Source: QHWK01 sp035315685
GTDB lineage: Bacteria > Acidobacteriota > Vicinamibacteria > Vicinamibacterales > CAVVIG01
DNA: 8,436 nt
Direction of reading: 5' to 3'
NCBI GenBank assembly: GCA_035315685.1
Contig: DATFXR010000218.1
Span: forward strand, 1-8,436
In this document: in pieces, positions 5,185-8,436 of the stretch
How the letters are laid out: every line of letters begins with the position of its first letter
Position numbering within the stretch: the stretch's first letter is position 1
The notes under the pieces: model-generated
Database searches by the model: none
What the model was told of the DNA's origin: nothing
The model's input: the letters and a program-made list of their open reading frames with translations, nothing else
Position numbers and translations under genes: made by a program

Positions 5185-5461
5185 AATTAAGAATTAAGAA
5201 TTAAGAATTACGGAATTCGCGAACGCGCGCGACGGCGACTCCGTCGCGGGAAGTGTGAACGGCTTGTACGAATTCTTAATTATTACTTCTTAGAGTGCGT
5301 TGCAAAATTAGCTCGAGGCGGGTCCTGTCCGCGAACAGCCCCACCGGGTGCTCGCCAGAAGAGCACTCGTCACGGCCCACGGCTCCGCGCCCGGCGGGGC
5401 GGCCCCGTTCGCGGCCACCCGCGAGCGAGCTAATTTTGCAACCTGCTCTTAATTCTTAATT
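5185..5461. mobile_element. Outer inverted-repeat element with AT-rich arms, interrupted by a second element
   Basis: The left arm (5185-5219) consists of AATTAAG repeated three times followed by degenerate copies and ends in GGAATTCG. The right arm is CGAATTCTTAATTATTAC and following bases (5269-5292), continued at 5452-5461. With the inner segment 5293-5448 and one TTA removed, the two arms pair over about 35 positions with three mismatches and one gap. The reconstructed unit is about 118 bp with an internal GC-rich hairpin CGCGACGG/CCGTCGCG (5228-5235 with 5241-5248). There is no coding capacity. It fills the gap between two convergent stop codons, so it may also act as a terminator. A MITE-like origin is inferred. 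Confidence 0.55.
5293..5448. mobile_element. Inner MITE-like element with 17-bp perfect inverted repeats
   Basis: GTTGCAAAATTAGCTCG (5299-5315) and its exact reverse complement (5426-5442) bound a GC-rich interior. Pairing resumes outside as GAG/CTC after three mismatched bases, giving about 23 bp in all. Immediately outside, TTA occurs on both sides (5290-5292 and 5449-5451), consistent with a 3-bp target duplication. Further internal pairings are GCGGGT/ACCCGC (5318-5323 with 5417-5422), CCGCGAAC/GTTCGCGG (5329-5336 with 5407-5414) and GTGCTC/GAGCAC (5348-5353 with 5361-5366). The whole can fold into one long hairpin. It encodes no transposase. The bases outside the repeats differ sharply in composition from the interior. 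Confidence 0.6.
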
Positions 5462-5467
5462 GTGCAC

Positions 5468-6754
5468 TCACAGCACATCGTCTTTGGTCTCGCGCGTGGC
5501 GAGCAGGCCGATGACGGACAGCACCGATCCGGCGGACAGGTAGTAGCCCACGTATTGCAGGCCGTAGTTGTTCGCGAGGTAGGTCGCTGCGTACGGCGCG
5601 AGGGAAGCCCCGAAAATGCCGGCGAGGTTGAAGGTCAACGAGCTGCCGGAGTAGCGCACCGCCGTCGGAAACAGTTCGGACAGGACCGTGCCCAGCGGCC
5701 CGTAGACCAGGCCGACCAGCGCCATGCCGATCACCATCGTCAGCAGCGCGCCAACGGCGCCAGCCGCGAACAAAGGGCCCATCACCAGGCCAAAGACGAT
5801 GACGGCAGCATTCACGCCGATCAGGAACCGCCGTCGGCCGTTCTCGGCGAGCCGCGCCGAGATCGGAATGAACGCCGCGAAGAAGAGGATCGAAAAGAGC
5901 TGCATCACGAGGAACTGGCCACGCGTGAAGCCGAGCGCGGTGGTGCCCCAGGACAGCGCGAACACGGTCATCAGATAGAAGATGACGAACGCCGACAGCG
6001 CCACCAGCACGGCAAGAAACGAGGTGAGCGTGTAGTCTCGGAAGACCGTGAGCATCGGTACCTTGACCCGCTCCTCGCGCTTGACCGCGTCGGCAAACAC
6101 CGGCGTCTCGGTGATGGTGAGCCGGACGTACAGACCAAGCAGCACGAGCGCGGCGCTCGCGAGAAAGGGAATGCGCCAGCCGAAGGCGAAGAACTGATCG
6201 TCGGTGAGCGCCGACGACAGGATCAGGAAGACGCCGCCGGAAAACAGAAATCCGATCGGCGCGCCGAGCTGCGGAAACATCCCGTACCAGGCGCGCTTGC
6301 CCGGCGGCGCGTTCTCCACAGCGAGCAGCACCGCACCGCCCCACTCACCGCCGAGCCCGAGCCCTTGACCGAAACGGCAGAGCGCGAGCAGGAGCGGCGC
6401 CGCCAGGCCGATGCTGCCGTAGGTCGGCAACAAGCCGATTGTGACCGTCGACAACCCCATCGTCAGCAGCGCCGCCACGAGCGTTGTCTTGCGGCCGACG
6501 CGATCACCGAAGTGGCCGAACAGCGCCGACCCGATCGGACGCGCCAGAAACGCGATCGCGAAGGTGGCCAGCGACGCGAGCGTCGCCGATGCCGGATCGG
6601 ACGCAGGAAAGAACAACCGCGGAAAAACCAGTACCGCGGCCGTTGCGTAAATGTAGAAGTCGAAGAATTCGATCGTCGTCCCGATGAGGCTGGCGAACAG
6701 GACCTGCGCCGGCGTGTTGACCTTCGATCGCCCCGGCGCGAACGTCTGTGACAT
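5468..6754 (-). CDS. MFS transporter, MHS (metabolite:H+ symporter) family
   Basis: This inner-membrane protein of about 428 residues has 12 predicted hydrophobic segments. The N-terminal IEFFDFYIYA, the loop 2-3 motif GHFGDRVGRK and RFGQGLGLGGEWGGA are typical of the MHS group (KgtP, ShiA, ProP and relatives), proton-coupled importers of organic acids and osmolytes. A second-half loop ARLAENGRRR also fits. Substrate cannot be assigned. ATG 6754 (MSQTF) is chosen because TATGAT (6770-6765) lies 10 bases before it; ATG 6769 would add five residues but overlaps that box. Neither start has a Shine-Dalgarno site. The gene diverges from a small repeat protein 23-35 bases away and converges with the EF-P-like gene across the repeat elements. 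No substrate-specific neighbour gives a clue. Confidence 0.9.
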   Translation of the reverse strand: MSQTFAPGRSKVNTPAQVLFASLIGTTIEFFDFYIYATAAVLVFPRLFFPASDPASATLASLATFAIAFLARPIGSALFGHFGDRVGRKTTLVAALLTMGLSTVTIGLLPTYGSIGLAAPLLLALCRFGQGLGLGGEWGGAVLLAVENAPPGKRAWYGMFPQLGAPIGFLFSGGVFLILSSALTDDQFFAFGWRIPFLASAALVLLGLYVRLTITETPVFADAVKREERVKVPMLTVFRDYTLTSFLAVLVALSAFVIFYLMTVFALSWGTTALGFTRGQFLVMQLFSILFFAAFIPISARLAENGRRRFLIGVNAAVIVFGLVMGPLFAAGAVGALLTMVIGMALVGLVYGPLGTVLSELFPTAVRYSGSSLTFNLAGIFGASLAPYAATYLANNYGLQYVGYYLSAGSVLSVIGLLATRETKDDVL

Positions 6755-6764
6755 CGCGCCCGGG

Positions 6765-6779
6765 ATCATATGCGATCAT
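6765..6779. promoter_or_regulatory. Divergent -10 region between transporter and small repeat protein
   Basis: On the minus strand TATGAT (6770-6765) lies exactly 10 bases before ATG 6754. On the plus strand GATCAT (6774-6779) lies exactly 10 bases before ATG 6790. A palindromic CATATG (6767-6772) sits in the middle. No -35 boxes were recognised. The mirror spacing suggests one compact divergent promoter, but this is inferred. Confidence 0.4.
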
Positions 6780-7173
6780 GTCGCACGTCATGCGAGACCG
6801 GTTCGTGCGCAGACCCGACCGTTCCGTCGCCGCCGTCCGGCTCGCGCTCGAGACTGATGGTCTCGTCTATCGCAAGTGGGGCGGCGAACAGCGCGCGAAA
6901 GCCGGCGATTGGATCGTCGACAACGACGGCGACGTCTACTCCGTGGACGCCGAGGTGTTCGCGAGGACCTATCGCCGCACCGGGCCCGGGTCGTACGTGA
7001 AAACGACGCCTGTCTGGGCCGAGAAAGCGGAGCGCGCCGGCAGCGTGAAAACCAAGGAAGGCGCCACCAGCTACCAACCCGGCGACTACATCGTCTCGAA
7101 CAACGCGGACGGCACCGACGCGTACGCGATGAGCGCCGCGACGTTCGAGTCCCTCTACGAACCAGCCGAGTAA
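6778..7173 (+). CDS. Small protein with two GD-[WY]-IV repeats, function unknown
   Basis: The protein has about 131 residues from ATG 6778 (127 from ATG 6790; a GTG at 6748 would overlap the transporter start). It contains two related blocks. The first is AGDWIVDNDGDVYSVDAEVF followed by ARTY; the second is PGDYIVSNNADGTDAYAMSA followed by ATFESLYE. They are linked by KTTPVWAEKAERAGSVKTKE. Both blocks share a turn GD-[WY]-IV, an Asn/Asp-Gly hairpin, a Tyr, and a final F-x5-Y or F-x3-Y segment. Similar GDW-IV-Y-F-Y segments occur in small phage and bacterial proteins of unknown function, from memory. There is no signal peptide, membrane segment or cysteine. It is charged and probably a cytoplasmic beta-rich protein. 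It diverges from the transporter and precedes the ECF42-type sigma gene by 196 bases. No function is assigned. Confidence 0.75.
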   Translation: MSHVMRDRFVRRPDRSVAAVRLALETDGLVYRKWGGEQRAKAGDWIVDNDGDVYSVDAEVFARTYRRTGPGSYVKTTPVWAEKAERAGSVKTKEGATSYQPGDYIVSNNADGTDAYAMSAATFESLYEPAE

Positions 7174-7369
7174 GTACATCGACTGTCGATCTGCGCCCTC
7201 CCCGTTCGACCACGAAGTGAGAGCGTGTCCAGCGCAGAACCGGACGCCGGAACCGCCGGCGAGGACCGCGGAACACCCCTGGAGGAGAACGGCTCTGCGT
7301 GCTCTGCGCTCTGTGCTTTTGCTTTCCCGGGTTGCGCGCCCGGCGCCGATGATGATGTGATCGTCCGCG
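7174..7369. other. Gap before the ECF42 gene with repeats and possible hairpin
   Basis: No gene was found here. AGCGCAGA (7231-7238) is complementary to TCTGCGCT (7303-7310). Between them GCCGG/CCGGC can form a small hairpin near 7247-7261. The run of near-repeated GCTCTG units at 7292-7315 ends in CTTTT. This may be a weak terminator of the small repeat-protein gene or a degenerate intergenic repeat. GATGAT (7351-7356) is a possible -10, 13 bases before GTG 7370. Confidence 0.35.
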
Positions 7370-8436
7370 GTGAACGCGGCCGAACCGATCCACGAGACCG
7401 TCAACGCCGTCTACGTCGCCGAGTCGCGGCGTGTGCTGGCGACGCTCATCCGCCTGCTCGGCGACTTCGATACGGCCGAGGAAGCCTTGCACGACGCGTT
7501 CAGAGCGGCGCTGGAACAGTGGCCGCGCGAAGGCGTGCCGCGGAATCCGCGCTCGTGGCTCGTGTCGGCGGGACGCTTCAAGGCGATCGACGGGCTGCGC
7601 CGGCAATCGAGGTTCGATCAGCTCGACGAAGCGGGTGCGGCCGAGGAACTCGCGGTCGACCCCGACGCCTGGGCTGACCAGGAGAGCGTCGAGGACGATC
7701 GGCTGCGGCTGATTTTCACCTGCTGTCATCCGGCCCTCGCGCCCGACGCGCAGGTGGCGCTGACGCTGCGCGAGGTGTGCGGCCTGCGGACGGAGGAGAT
7801 CGCGCAGGCGTACCTCACGCCGGCGCCGACGCTGGCACAACGGATCGTCCGCGCCAAGGCGAAGATTCGTGACGCGCGGATTCCGTATCAGGTGCCATCG
7901 CTCGAGGAGCTGCCCGAACGGCTCGATACGGTGCTCCGCGTCGTCTATCTGGTGTTCAACGAAGGCTACACCGCCTCGTCCGGCAGCGCGGTCACACGGC
8001 ACGATCTCTCTGGCGAGGCGATTCGCCTCGGCCGGTTGATCGTCGAGCTGCTGCCGGCGTCGGAGGCGCAGGGACTGCTCGCGCTGATGCTGCTGCACGA
8101 TTCACGTCGCGCAGCAAGGACGACGGCGTCAGGCGAGCTGATCCTGCTCGAAGACCAGGATCGATCCCTGTGGAACCGCGATCAGATCGCCGAAGGCAGC
8201 CGGATCGTGCAGCGCGCGCTGGCCGCCGGACACGGCCCGTACGCAATCCAGGCGGCGATCGCCGCCCTGCATGCGGAAGCGCCGAGCGCCGCCGCGACCG
8301 ACTGGGTGGAAATCGTCGGGCTGTATGACCTGTTACTGCGCTCGGACCCGTCGCCGGTGATCGAGTTGAATCGCGCCGTCGCCATCGCGATGCGCGACGG
8401 TCCTGCAGCGGGGCTGCCGCTGATCGACGCGATTCT
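7370..8436 (+). CDS. ECF42-type RNA polymerase sigma factor with C-terminal TPR-like extension (cut by window edge)
   Basis: The frame starts at GTG 7370 and runs off the right edge after 355 codons; members are usually 400-420 residues, so only the end is missing. The sigma-2 region (about 10-80) includes DFDTAEEALHDAFRAALEQW and RSWLVSAGRFKAIDGLRR. The sigma-4 region (about 110-170) includes LIFTCCHPAL, VALTLREVCGLRTEEIA and LAQRIVRAKAKI. The long C-terminal domain has VVYLVFNEGYTA, LALMLLHDSRRAAR, LLEDQDRSLWNRDQI, GPYAIQAAIAALHAE, TDWVEIVGLYDLL and LNRAVAIAMRDGP. These are the hallmark of the ECF42 group, whose extension replaces an anti-sigma factor in control. An in-frame TGA at 7358-7360 rules out an earlier start. 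ECF42 genes usually sit next to a DGPF/YCII-family gene; none is upstream here, though one could follow outside the window. Confidence 0.92.
   Translation, partial: MNAAEPIHETVNAVYVAESRRVLATLIRLLGDFDTAEEALHDAFRAALEQWPREGVPRNPRSWLVSAGRFKAIDGLRRQSRFDQLDEAGAAEELAVDPDAWADQESVEDDRLRLIFTCCHPALAPDAQVALTLREVCGLRTEEIAQAYLTPAPTLAQRIVRAKAKIRDARIPYQVPSLEELPERLDTVLRVVYLVFNEGYTASSGSAVTRHDLSGEAIRLGRLIVELLPASEAQGLLALMLLHDSRRAARTTASGELILLEDQDRSLWNRDQIAEGSRIVQRALAAGHGPYAIQAAIAALHAEAPSAAATDWVEIVGLYDLLLRSDPSPVIELNRAVAIAMRDGPAAGLPLIDAI

Noticed and set aside
5186..5210. CRISPR-like or simple satellite repeat
   Set aside because: The 7-base unit AATTAAG is contiguous, with no spacers. It is better explained as the arm of an inverted-repeat element because a complementary array lies downstream.
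5462..6751. Long open frame of 429 codons on the plus strand opposite the transporter
   Set aside because: The translation is an Arg/Glu/Gln-rich low-complexity sequence, typical of the antisense of a hydrophobic membrane protein gene in GC-rich DNA.
6788..8098. Long open frame of 436 codons on the minus strand opposite the repeat protein and ECF42 gene
   Set aside because: The plus-strand ECF42 motifs are unmistakable. The antisense translation has no family signature and is strongly Arg-rich.

Overview
The window is GC-rich and densely coded. It looks like chromosomal DNA of a soil-type bacterium, most likely an acidobacterium. That taxonomic call is an inference from gene content: a PknB-type Ser/Thr kinase next to an ECF-like sigma factor, an ECF42-type sigma factor, and an EF-P paralogue with a YeiP-type loop. 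No rRNA, tRNA, CRISPR array or phage gene was seen.

Left part (1-1710): a minus-strand pair made of a P-loop (deoxynucleoside-kinase-like) gene and the N-terminal end of a GH63/MGH1-type glucosidase. The two are joined by a 1-base stop/start overlap. They diverge from a plus-strand ROK-family sugar kinase resembling polyphosphate glucokinase. A palindromic CTATAG could serve as the -10 element in both directions. Sugar release and sugar phosphorylation therefore sit back to back.

Intergenic part (1711-2209): about 500 bases without a conventional gene. It holds a possible short transcript with nested hairpins, a perfect Shine-Dalgarno site in front of a 9-codon ORF, and a strong intrinsic terminator. 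Further right are a hairpin, a CRP-like palindrome and a TTGACA box in front of the next operon.

Regulatory part (2210-4456): a soluble Ser/Thr kinase gene overlaps an ECF-like sigma factor gene by 38 bases. The sigma gene converges with, and overlaps by 34 bases, a Crp-family regulator gene. That regulator keeps the cAMP-contact and GTGA-recognition residues of E. coli CRP. A GTGA-N6-TCAC palindrome lies upstream of the kinase, so the three genes may form one signalling unit.

Right part (4607-8436): a YeiP-type EF-P gene converges with an MHS-family transporter gene. The 285 bases between their stop codons are filled by what looks like two nested inverted-repeat elements. The inner one appears to have inserted into the right arm of the outer one. 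The transporter diverges from a small protein with two copies of a GD-[WY]-IV repeat. An ECF42-type sigma factor with its C-terminal extension follows and runs off the right edge.

Several genes have a -10-like hexamer only 7 to 12 bases before the start codon and no Shine-Dalgarno site, which suggests leaderless or very short-leader transcripts. The kinase and sigma genes and the 9-codon ORF have clear Shine-Dalgarno sites instead.
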